From DASXRU01 sp033856235 (GTDB taxonomy: Bacteria; Acidobacteriota; Blastocatellia; Pyrinomonadales; Pyrinomonadaceae): 64,000 nucleotides of DNA. The notes below the pieces were generated by a model, which made no database searches, was not told where the DNA came from, and saw only the letters and a program-made list of their open reading frames with translations. Location of the stretch: positions 1 through 64,000 of the forward strand of contig JAWVFI010000146.1 of assembly GCA_033856235.1 (NCBI GenBank). The letters are read 5' to 3'. Position numbers and translations under genes: made by a program. Positions 33,480-43,207 of this stretch are shown here, piece by piece (positions within the stretch are counted from its first letter, which is position 1; every line of letters starts with the position of its first letter).

Positions 33480-35186
33480 ATGCGAATTCTACAACTCTCC
33501 CTGATGGTGGCTGTGACCAGCGTGACCCTGATCGCTTTTCAGAAGACTCCTTTGGCTCAAACGCCGCAGCCGGCATCGGGGCACGTTCACTATGTTGAAC
33601 CGACGCAACAGCCCAAGTCTGTAACCGGCGCCCTCGCGCCGCGGTTGCAGAAACTTGGGAGCCACATGTTTCCCGTATCCACGCGGAACCGGCAGGCGCA
33701 GCTCTTCATGAACCAGGGGTTGAACCTGTCGTACGCGTTCAATCACGCGGAAGCAGGCCGCGCGTACAGAGAGGCGGAACGTTTGGATCCTGGTCTCGCG
33801 ATAGCGTACTGGGGCGAGGCCCTGGCACTCGGGCCGAATATTAATGCGCCGATGGATCCAGCCAACGAGCCGAAAGCGCTGGCAGCAATTCAAAAAGCCG
33901 TCACGCTCAAGGCAAAAGCATCTGCACGCGAGCAGGCGCTGATCGACGCGCTGACACGGCGCTATTCGGGCCGCGCAGAAGATCGCAGAGCTCGCGATCA
34001 GGCGTACGCCGACGCCATGCGCGAAGTGCATCAACGCTTTCCCAACGATCAGGACATCGCCATGCTCTACGTCGAATCCGTGATGGACCTGCGGCCCTGG
34101 GGTTATTGGACGCGAGACGGCACGCCTTATGAAAGGACCGCGGAAATCGTAGCGCTGACTGAAAAAATCATCGCGCTCAATCCGCAGCATCCAGGGGCAC
34201 TGCATCTTTACATTCACTTGATGGAAGCGTACCAGGCGGAAAAGGCTGAGCCGGCTGCTGATCGTCTGCTCACGCTGATGCCCGCCGCCGGCCACATGGT
34301 CCACATGCCCGCGCACATCTATCAGCGCGTGGGCCGTTATGCCGACGCCGCGCGCAGCAACGAACTCGCGATTGCCGCTGATGAAGATTACATCTCACAG
34401 TGTCGCGCGCAGGGCCTTTATCCGATGGCCTATTATCCCCACAACCTGCACTTCCTCTGGTTTGCGGCGACAGCTGACGGCCGCAGCGCGGTGGCCATCG
34501 CCGCCGCGCGGAAAGCGGCATCAAGAGTTAACGATGAAACTTTGAAAGCAGTGCCGCTGCTCGCCGGTTTCCGCGTCGTGCCTTACTACGCGCTGACGCG
34601 TTTCGGAAAGTGGGACGAGATGTTGCGCGAACCTGAACCGCCGCCGACCAGCGCGTATCTCACCGGCACCTGGCATTACGCGCGCGGCACCGCTTTCCTC
34701 GGCAAAGGAGCGACTGACTCGGCCGATCAGGAACTCACAAAGTTGGATGAGCTGATGGCGGACAAGTCGCTAGATGGGCCGCTATTTTCGCCGAATACCG
34801 GTCGCATGGTGCTTTCCATTGCGAGAGAAGTTCTGGGCGGCGAAATTGACGCGGCCAAAAAGAATTACGATGCGGCCATCGCGCACCTTGAGCGTGCGGT
34901 GCGACTGGAAGACGCTCTGGTATATACCGAGCCGGCTGAGTTCCACTTTCCGCCGCGCCACGCGCTGGGCGCAGTACTGCTGGAAGCAAACCGGCCGGCC
35001 GAAGCGGAGACTGTTTATTGGGAAGACTTGAAGCGCAATCGCGAGAACGGCTGGTCGCTGTTTGGCTTGATGCAAGCCCTCAAGGCCGAAGGCAAGAATG
35101 AAGACGCAGCGCTGGTCGAGTCGCGCTTCAAGAAGGCATGGGCCCGGGCCGACGTTAAGGTAATTTCATCCCGCTTCGCACAATGA
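33480..35186 (+). CDS. Secreted TPR-repeat protein
   Basis: A 568-aa exported protein: ATG 33480 with AAAGGA upstream and signal peptide MRILQLSLMVAVTSVTLIAF (cleavage near LAQ). The body is helical with TPR-like repeats (LNLSYAFNHAEAGRAYREAE then RLDPGLAIAYWGEALAL; YADAARSNELAIAADEDYIS; IAHLERAVRLEDAL; LGAVLLEANRPAEAETVYWE). HMPAHIYQRVGRY and DLRPWGYWTRDG are conserved-looking patches. This type is common in Acidobacteria and Bacteroidota, without a defined biochemical role; protein-protein scaffolding is probable. The 33111-33479 gap upstream holds no feature I can support. Confidence 0.82.
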   Translation: MRILQLSLMVAVTSVTLIAFQKTPLAQTPQPASGHVHYVEPTQQPKSVTGALAPRLQKLGSHMFPVSTRNRQAQLFMNQGLNLSYAFNHAEAGRAYREAERLDPGLAIAYWGEALALGPNINAPMDPANEPKALAAIQKAVTLKAKASAREQALIDALTRRYSGRAEDRRARDQAYADAMREVHQRFPNDQDIAMLYVESVMDLRPWGYWTRDGTPYERTAEIVALTEKIIALNPQHPGALHLYIHLMEAYQAEKAEPAADRLLTLMPAAGHMVHMPAHIYQRVGRYADAARSNELAIAADEDYISQCRAQGLYPMAYYPHNLHFLWFAATADGRSAVAIAAARKAASRVNDETLKAVPLLAGFRVVPYYALTRFGKWDEMLREPEPPPTSAYLTGTWHYARGTAFLGKGATDSADQELTKLDELMADKSLDGPLFSPNTGRMVLSIAREVLGGEIDAAKKNYDAAIAHLERAVRLEDALVYTEPAEFHFPPRHALGAVLLEANRPAEAETVYWEDLKRNRENGWSLFGLMQALKAEGKNEDAALVESRFKKAWARADVKVISSRFAQ

Positions 35187-35214
35187 AGGGGGCCAGCCCG
35201 CGAGTATCGCCGCG

Positions 35215-35915
35215 CTAAACCACAAACTTATAACCGTGGCCGCGCATGGTGAGAAAATGGCGAGGCTCCTTCGCGTCGTTTTCCAGCTTCTGCCGCAACC
35301 AGCCCACGTGAACGTCAACGGTGCGGGTCAGCGTTCCGCTTTCATAGCCCCAAACCTCGCGCAGGAGTTCAGCGCGCGACAGCGTAACGCCACGCTGGGC
35401 GATAAAGTAGCCGAGCAGTTGAAACTCTCGCGCGGAGAGTTCGACGGGCTTACCGTGGGTGAACACCTCGGTGCTGCGAAAGTTTACAATGACAGAGCCA
35501 AAGCTGAACGCGTCAAGGTGCTCCGCTGCGCTCACCGCGCTCACCGTCGCCCGGCTGCGCCGCAGCAAAGCTTCCAACCGCGCCAGCAGCTCGAGCGGCT
35601 CGAATGGTTTGCAAAGATAGTCATCCGCGCCCAGCTTCAGACCCAGGACTTTGTCGATTACCTGGCCCCGCGCCGTCAACATCAGAATCGGTGTCGTAAC
35701 ATTTCTTTGCCGCAAATCACGGCACACATCAAAGCCATTCTTGCCCGGCAGCATGACGTCCAGAATGATCACGTCGAAGTTGCCTTCGCAGGCACGCGCC
35801 AAACCCTTCAAGCCATCGGCGGCCGTCTCGACGCGATAGTCCTCCGCGTTGAGCAGGTCCGTCAGGGCCATCGTAATGCCCGAGTCGTCTTCAATTAAAG
35901 GATCTGGTTTGCCAT
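35215..35915 (-). CDS. OmpR/PhoB-family response regulator (probable frameshift near the N-terminus)
   Basis: DNA-binding response regulator. Uninterrupted reading from 35871 gives 218 aa beginning MALTDLLNAEDYRVETA, with phosphoacceptor Asp in VIILDVMLPGKNGFD, LMLTARG, Lys in YLCKPFEPLELLARL, and a winged-helix output domain (LSAREFQLLGYFIAQRGVTL, TVDVHVGWLRQKL, MRGHGYKF). The acidic pocket is missing from that version. In-frame DNA upstream reads PLIEDDSGIT without a start. An ATG at 35915 gives MANQIL in another frame, so adding one T in the run at 35897-35899 yields MANQILLIEDDSGITMALTD. A real one-base deletion or a sequence error is likely. The partner kinase lies upstream. Confidence 0.88.
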
Positions 35916-35926
35916 CGTCGCTTTAA

Positions 35927-35960
35927 TTTGGAGTGCGGTGACCTGTCACCGCACTCCAAA
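35927..35960. repeat. Near-perfect 34-base palindrome between kinase and regulator genes
   Basis: TTTGGAGTGCGGTGAC-CT-GTCACCGCACTCCAAA has a 16-bp stem and a two-base loop. It belongs to the same family as the atpD/atpC spacer. It sits between the histidine kinase stop (35977) and the regulator start, where it may adjust relative expression. Confidence 0.9.
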
Positions 35961-35976
35961 CTAGGGCCCGGACCGC

Positions 35977-37734
35977 TCACGCCACCGGAAGATGCAACGT
36001 AAACGATGTCCCCGCACCTGCTGCTGATTGTACCGTCACGCGGCCGCCAAGCGCGCGCAGGTCGCGCTCGACGAGACTCAGCCCCAATCCGGTGCCGCTG
36101 GTCGGCGCGGCATTCACACTCTGTCCGCGATAGAAAGGTTCGAAGATGTGCGGAAGATCCTTGGGCACGATTCCCGGCCCGCGGTCGGCAACAGTGATTT
36201 GCACTTCCTGGCCCTTCCTGTTGTGCGCAGCACACGCGCTCACGCTCAACCACTTGCCTGGCGCAGCGTACTTCAGCGCATTCTCAAATAAATTCTTGAG
36301 GGCACTTTCCAACGCCGGCACATCAGTAAGCACCGGGGGCAGATCTTCTGCAAAGTGCCGCTCGATTTGCCACCCATCCTCTGCGAAACGCACGGCGTAC
36401 TCGGCCAAAGAGCGTTCGGCTATCTCGGTCACGTTGGCCGGTTGTGGATCATAAACTCGACGACCCGATTGAATACCGGCAAAGCTAAGCATTCGCTCGA
36501 CCTGATTGATCAGCCGGCGGGCTTCACGCTGAATTACGTCACCGTATTGTTGCACCCGGCCCGGGTCCTGGATCGTGCCCTGGGATAAGTTGTAGCTGGT
36601 CGATTGAATGACGGTCAGCGGTGTGCGCAATTCATGAGAGACCCCTGCCACGAACTCCATCTGTTGTTGCGCCAAACGGCGCGCGCGCACCGTGGCCAAG
36701 ATCAGCATCACTGAGGTGGCGGCCAACAGCACAAGCATCCAAAAATTCAAGCCAATGGCGTGCTTACGCCAATACTCGATCAGCTCTTCATACGAACCGG
36801 CCTGGCTCTTCACCACCAACACCCAGGCGCCGGTGCCTCCTGGACCGCCGGCGATCTCAGCGAGCGGTACTCCGGGCGAGCCCGACACGATTGGTTGCTG
36901 GTCTGCCAGGGGCGCTGGCGTCACTTGAAGATCCTGCGGAAGTTTTGCGTCCAGCAAGACAATCCCCGCGTCAACCTGGGCCAACGATTCGATCGTCACT
37001 GTGGGCTCCCGGGCATAGATCAGGCTCAAGGGATCGCGGGCAACGATTGCCGCCTGAGTACGAGCGCCGCCAAAATGCCGCGCCACTAGTTCGGGAAGAA
37101 GATGCTCACGGAGATAGGCACGATCAAATTCAAGAAAACACCATCCCGTGAACCGCTGTGACTCCGGTATAAGCGAGGCGCCCTTAACGATCGGAAATAT
37201 CACAACCGCGGTACCTTGAAAGAACGTAAGAACAGCTTCGGTCGACAAAGGCGGCGTGACGTTGCCGGATGAACTTTCCCGCTCCTCCAGGACCTGGCGA
37301 TAACCCATAAACTCGGTGGGCCAGTCTGCACTCTTGAATTGGTCTGCGCCGGTCGGCAGCCGCCGGAAGACGACTCCCTGCTCGCTTTGCTTGCCGATGC
37401 TGATCGAGGCGAGTAGTTGAGGACGGTCAGAGTTGCGGCGCCATCGTTTGGCATTCTCGACCAGATAGGATTCGAGCGCGATATCGTCTCTTTCGACGGG
37501 CGGTGGCCGGAAGAAGGGCAGCGGTTGCAGCAGGGTGGCTCGGAAATCGCTGCGGAAATTCCGTAGCGTTCGCTCCACGTCTCCGCGGCGTTGCCGCCGA
37601 ACGGCAGCGCTCATGCGATTGATCCCGCGGAATTGAAGCAAGCCGGCGAGCACCGTGACCAGCAAGACCACCACGCACGCCGGCACCAGCCAATTTCTTC
37701 TGAGACCTCTGACTCGATCGAACATCGCTCGCAT
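35977..37734 (-). CDS. Membrane sensor histidine kinase
   Basis: Sensor kinase of 585 aa (ATG 37734; TTG 37746 or ATG 37725 are alternatives). Two membrane segments, WLVPACVVVLLVTVLAGLLQ (about 14-35) and FWMLVLLAATSVMLILATVR (about 330-349), bracket an extracytoplasmic domain of roughly 290 residues. The catalytic part has the H box FVAGVSHELRTPLTVIQST, N box LKNLFENALKYA, G1 DRGPGI, F box FEPFYRG, and G2 TGLGLSLV. It pairs with the OmpR-type regulator downstream. Its own upstream region shares the phased CTTTAC repeats with the divergent envelope genes, which suggests autoregulation. Confidence 0.92.
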   Translation of the reverse strand: MRAMFDRVRGLRRNWLVPACVVVLLVTVLAGLLQFRGINRMSAAVRRQRRGDVERTLRNFRSDFRATLLQPLPFFRPPPVERDDIALESYLVENAKRWRRNSDRPQLLASISIGKQSEQGVVFRRLPTGADQFKSADWPTEFMGYRQVLEERESSSGNVTPPLSTEAVLTFFQGTAVVIFPIVKGASLIPESQRFTGWCFLEFDRAYLREHLLPELVARHFGGARTQAAIVARDPLSLIYAREPTVTIESLAQVDAGIVLLDAKLPQDLQVTPAPLADQQPIVSGSPGVPLAEIAGGPGGTGAWVLVVKSQAGSYEELIEYWRKHAIGLNFWMLVLLAATSVMLILATVRARRLAQQQMEFVAGVSHELRTPLTVIQSTSYNLSQGTIQDPGRVQQYGDVIQREARRLINQVERMLSFAGIQSGRRVYDPQPANVTEIAERSLAEYAVRFAEDGWQIERHFAEDLPPVLTDVPALESALKNLFENALKYAAPGKWLSVSACAAHNRKGQEVQITVADRGPGIVPKDLPHIFEPFYRGQSVNAAPTSGTGLGLSLVERDLRALGGRVTVQSAAGAGTSFTLHLPVA

Positions 37735-37775
37735 TATAGCTTTCAAATTTGACCACGACGTCGATCGGACCAGAA

Positions 37776-37822
37776 CTTTACATCGTCTTTACAAAACGGT
37801 CGTCACTTTACGAACACTTTAC
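37776..37822. promoter_or_regulatory. Phased CTTTAC direct repeats, probable regulator binding site
   Basis: Four CTTTAC hexamers on the plus strand start at 37776, 37787, 37806 and 37817. Each pair is spaced 11 bp, the spacing used by OmpR/PhoB-family dimers, and the pairs are 30 bp apart. The site lies between the minus-strand kinase and the plus-strand gene at 37883. A TACCAT at 37845-37850 could be a -10 element. Confidence 0.6.
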
Positions 37823-37882
37823 ACAGCTCCGCCAAACTTTCACTTACCATAGCCGTCGACACAAACTTCAAGAGGAGAACTT

Positions 37883-38422
37883 ATGCGTAAACTTACAATT
37901 CTATTCATGCTCTTTGCCGCGACAACCGTCGCATCTGCCCAAGGTCCACCAAAAACCAGCGCCGCTCAGCCAACAACCATTGCCGCTCAGTCTGACGCTA
38001 AAAAGGCTTTTGAAAAACTTAAGACCCTGGCGGGTTCGTGGCAAGGTACGGTTATCGACATACCGATCAACTTCACGATTCGCGCCGTGTCCAGTGGGAC
38101 CGCGATTCTGCATGAGGGCGATACAAGTGGAGGCGGCCCCCCAAAACATGAAGTCACCATGTTCTACGTGGAGGCGGATCGTTTGCTGGCGACCCATTAT
38201 TGTGACGCCGGAAATCGTTCTCGCTGGGAGGGGAAGTTGTCGCCGGATGGAAAGGCGATCGAGTTCAGTTTTCTCGATGTCGCCGGATCAACGCGGGGAG
38301 GATACCTGAAAGATATGACGCTCACAATAATTGACGCGGACCATCATACCGTAGGGTTTACTTTCGTTATGCCAGACGGTAAGCCGATTCAGTTGCGCGG
38401 CGAATTTCAACGGACAAAGTGA
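37883..38422 (+). CDS. Secreted small protein, DUF1579/lipocalin-like
   Basis: A 179-aa exported protein with signal peptide MRKLTILFMLFAATTVASAQ. The mature part (KKAFEKLKTLAGSWQGTVID, AILHEGDTSGGGPPKHEVTM, DRLLATHYCDAGNRSRWEGK, IEFSFLDVAGSTRGGYLKDM, GFTFVMPDGKPIQLRGEF) looks like the beta-barrel of DUF1579-type proteins ('LAGSWQG' pattern). Function unknown. AGAGGAGAACTT gives a strong ribosome site. It is the first gene after the phased CTTTAC repeats and leads two membrane-protein genes, so it is a good candidate target of the two-component pair. Confidence 0.78.
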   Translation: MRKLTILFMLFAATTVASAQGPPKTSAAQPTTIAAQSDAKKAFEKLKTLAGSWQGTVIDIPINFTIRAVSSGTAILHEGDTSGGGPPKHEVTMFYVEADRLLATHYCDAGNRSRWEGKLSPDGKAIEFSFLDVAGSTRGGYLKDMTLTIIDADHHTVGFTFVMPDGKPIQLRGEFQRTK

Positions 38423-38446
38423 TTGGGCCGATAAAGGATCGAAACA

Positions 38447-39121
38447 ATGCGTTTGCCCATCTTAATAATTCACATTTGCGCCGGCAACGTAGGGTTACTG
38501 TCTGGCGCTGCCGCATTGTTTTTCCGGAAAGGTTCCTCGCGGCATCGCCTGGCGGGAAATATTTTTTTCCTTTCCATACTGGCGATGGCCTCAACCGCGG
38601 TCTACCTCGGCAATGTTTTCGGCGGCGCTTTTGCGCTCTACCTGGTGACCACGGGATGGGTGACTGTCAGAAGGCGCGAAGGGGAAACGAGAATCTTTGA
38701 TTGGGGCGCGCTTCTGTTTGGCTTAGCGGTCGGAGTTCCCATCATGATTGATGGCTTAAGAATAATCAGCGGATCAAGTCCACCACGAGCTGGAGTTCCG
38801 GTGGGCATGATCTTGTTTCTTGGTTCCGTGGCCCTACTTGCTGCCGCGGGAGACGTTCGCATGCTCCTGCGTGGCGGGGTTTTCGGCAGACAGCGAATCT
38901 CGCGACATCTTTGGCGTATGTGCTTTGGGTTGTTCATCGCCACCGGGTCCTTCCTGGCACAGCGACGAGTAATGGCTTTCCTGGGCGGACCAAAAATTAT
39001 GCTGCTGGCTGTCCTGCCATTGGTCCTGCTGATCTTCTGGCTAATCCGCGTTCGCTTCACAAAGGCATACAAAGGAAAGCCGGCGCCAGGCAGGGGCGAT
39101 GTTCAGTCAGCGCCGACCTAG
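38447..39121 (+). CDS. Polytopic membrane protein
   Basis: A 224-aa protein with about six hydrophobic segments (ILIIHICAGNVGLLSGAAAL, IFFLSILAMASTAVYLGNVF, GALLFGLAVGVPIMIDGLRI, VGMILFLGSVALLAAAG, MCFGLFIATGSFLAQRRVMA, IMLLAVLPLVLLIFWLIRVR). It begins with IHICAGNVGLLSGAAALFFRKGSS and GNIFFLSI, a pattern of DUF2306-like membrane proteins with histidines near the first helix. AAAGGATCG precedes the ATG and the gene starts 24 bp after 37883-38422, so co-transcription is likely. Substrate or cofactor unknown. Confidence 0.78.
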   Translation: MRLPILIIHICAGNVGLLSGAAALFFRKGSSRHRLAGNIFFLSILAMASTAVYLGNVFGGAFALYLVTTGWVTVRRREGETRIFDWGALLFGLAVGVPIMIDGLRIISGSSPPRAGVPVGMILFLGSVALLAAAGDVRMLLRGGVFGRQRISRHLWRMCFGLFIATGSFLAQRRVMAFLGGPKIMLLAVLPLVLLIFWLIRVRFTKAYKGKPAPGRGDVQSAPT

Positions 39122-39182
39122 ACTCTGTGGTTTTTCTTGTTCGGCGTGAATCCTACGCAAATCTAACAGGGAGAAATGTCAA

Positions 39183-39578
39183 ATGAAACGCAGCGTTATG
39201 TTAACCATCACGTCTCTGCTCTCGCTCCTCTTGCTTACGTTTCACCTGGCGGACGACATCGTGCGCGGGTTTGAAAAGGGAGGGCTGATGAACCTGGTGG
39301 GTGGGGTGCTCATCTCCGTCGTCTGGCTTTACGGAACCCTTGTCCTTGCGGAACGGCGATCGGGGTACATCATCATGTTGCTCCTGTCGCTCTTTTCGTT
39401 GGTCGTCCCCGTCATCCACATGAAGGGGAAGGGTGTCGGCGTCACCAGCAGCCTCGGCCACACCGGCGGACACTTCTTTTTCGTTTGGACGCTGATCGCG
39501 ATCGGCGTGTTCGGGCTCTTCTCCGCCATCCTTGCGGCGCGCGGATTGTGGAACCCGAAATGGGGGCAGTCCCGGTAG
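39183..39578 (+). CDS. Small four-helix membrane protein
   Basis: A 131-aa protein with four predicted membrane helices (MLTITSLLSLLLLTFHLADD, LMNLVGGVLISVVWLYGTLV, YIIMLLLSLFSLVVPVIHMK, FFFVWTLIAIGVFGLFSAIL). Charged loops are short. The ribosome site AGGGAGAAAT is good. It lies 61 bp after the DUF2306-like gene in the same direction and probably ends the operon that starts at 37883. No family assignment is made. Confidence 0.75.
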   Translation: MKRSVMLTITSLLSLLLLTFHLADDIVRGFEKGGLMNLVGGVLISVVWLYGTLVLAERRSGYIIMLLLSLFSLVVPVIHMKGKGVGVTSSLGHTGGHFFFVWTLIAIGVFGLFSAILAARGLWNPKWGQSR

Positions 39579-39649
39579 TCCAAAAACTCGACGGCACCGA
39601 GCCGGCCTGTCAGTAGTGTCTTGATTCGAAGTTGTGTGAGCGTTTTAAT

Positions 39650-39898
39650 CCCCCTCCCTGCTGGAAGGGGGACGGGGGAGGGCTTAGCCAGATGTCTCCG
39701 TTACACTAAACGCGCGGCCTCGATGGCCGCGCGCCAATCTTGATTAAGCAACCTCACAGAGCGGCCCAGAGCTTAGAGACGTTTCCAGAATCGATGCCGC
39801 CAATGAAAGAGAGAGCGCGGCCATCGAGGCCGCGCGTTGGTGGCATCGTGAATCCAAGGTCTCAAGCCCTCCCTAGTCCCTCCCAGAGGGAAGGAATT
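39650..39898. repeat. Nested inverted repeats in the 364-bp gap 39579-39942
   Basis: Outer arms TCCCCCTCCCTGCTGGAAGG and AAGCCCTCCCTAGTCCCTCC/CAGAGGGAAGG are related inversely, and inner arms CGCGCGGCCTCGATGGCCGC (39711-39730) and GCGCGGCCATCGAGGCCGCG (39815-39834) form perfect hairpins themselves and with each other. No gene is seen in this gap between convergent neighbours. Confidence 0.75.
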
Positions 39899-39942
39899 AG
39901 CACTCTATCCGCGAACTCGAAACTTAAAGGCACCACCCGGTC

Positions 39943-41981
<2,039 letters not shown>

Positions 41982-41985
<4 letters not shown>

Positions 41986-42695
41986 CGTTTTCTCCTCGGA
42001 GGTTTTTCCCCCAGCATTGTTTTCATGATCCTGATCTCAGCACGTTGGCCACTATCGACGTCGGTTGCGAAATTGAACAGTTCAGCGTCCTGTCCCGCGC
42101 CGGCAGTGTCGAAGAGGTCCTTCACCATAGTCAGCGCGCCGCTGTGGTGTTGAATCATCCCAGTTAAGAACAGACGGTCGAACTCTTCGCCCTTCGCTCT
42201 TCTTAGAGCGGCCATCTGCTTTTCCGTAAGCATCCCGGGCATGAGCATTGAATGGCTCGAATGCATCGAATGGCCCGCCATATTCATGCCGGGCATCTCC
42301 GGCATCACCGGCGAAGTCGATTCGCCCCGGGCCTCCAGCCACCGCTTCATAAATCTTATTTCGGACGACTGGGAGTTGCTGATGCGCGCCCCCAACGACG
42401 CTAGATTCTTGTTAACAGTGTGGGATTCGATTAGCGCCGTCATCTCAACCGCTTGGGCATGGTGCATGATCATGTCCTGCATGAAGCGCGCGTCTTTCGG
42501 TGAACGTGGCGGGAGAGTGGCCCTCGTGGTTGAGGGCAGCGTCCTGGTCGGCTGGCCTGGCGCGCCAGGCTGCACGACGATTGGCGCCACGGGGGCCTGC
42601 TGCGCGCAGACCGGTGGGGAAAACAAGCCGGCAATTGTACTGCCGGCTATCAGCGCGCCGCGCAACGCTAAGACTGACATTACGGACCGGAGCAT
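41982..42695 (-). CDS. Secreted DUF305 family protein
   Basis: A DUF305-family exported protein, 237 aa from ATG 42695 (signal peptide MLRSVMSVLALRGALIAGST to SPPVCAQ); ATGs at 42731 and 42746 and a start at 42767 are alternatives. Two halves each carry the family His pair: RFMQDMIMHHAQAVEMTALI and RLFLTGMIQHHSGALTMVKD. A Met/His-rich strip lies between (MPEMPGMNMAGHSMHSSHSM), a pattern of copper-binding periplasmic proteins. DUF305 members are often near copper or silver resistance genes, so metal handling is the best guess. Its end overlaps the LVIVD gene by 4 bp. Confidence 0.86.
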
Positions 42696-42835
42696 ACTGC
42701 TGCTCTTGGGATGAAAAATTCTGATCCACATCGACTTGACAAGCATTGAGATGGCCCACTTTATCACAAAGCAGCACCAAGGGTCATTGGGGCTTCGGCG
42801 TGCGATTTGGACCTACCGCAGTGAGTGCGCGCGGG

Positions 42836-43016
42836 AGTGGGTCAGTTTGAAAATCTCATTAGCACCACTTCAGTGCGGTGATCTGGGAGAAGAGGATCCT
42901 GCGAACCGTTTTAACGGTTTACCTGGGAGAAACCGTTGAAACGGTTAAGCAGCAAGGCTCGACCATGAACACCTGACTGAAGTCAGGTGCTAATAAGATT
43001 TCAAACTGACCCACTA
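42836..43016. repeat. MITE-like element of about 180 bp with long terminal inverted repeats
   Basis: Left end AGTGGGTCAGTTTGAAAATC (42836-42855, continuing TCATTAGCACC) and the complement of the right end (AGTGGGTCAGTTTGAAATCT, from 43016 inward, continuing TATTAGCACC) match over about 30 bases with one substitution and one indel. Interior hairpins include AACCGTTTTAACGGTT, AACCGTTGAAACGGTT and CACCTGACTGAAGTCAGGTG. It lies in the 512-bp gap 42696-43207; no transposase is encoded, and no other feature is seen in the rest. Confidence 0.75.
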
Positions 43017-43207
43017 TCTGCGCGCGCAGTCAATTGCCACCTTACTGAGCCAATGGTAAATTGACGGTTCACTTACAAAAAGATTCTGCGGCAGTAGTTC
43101 TCGCGGATTCGACTGAGGCGAAGCAACAAACCGCGCGGTGCTGCGCCTCAGACTTAAATCAACTGTTTGGTTGATGATGCGGCGGACAAATTGTTTCGAA
43201 CTACGAA

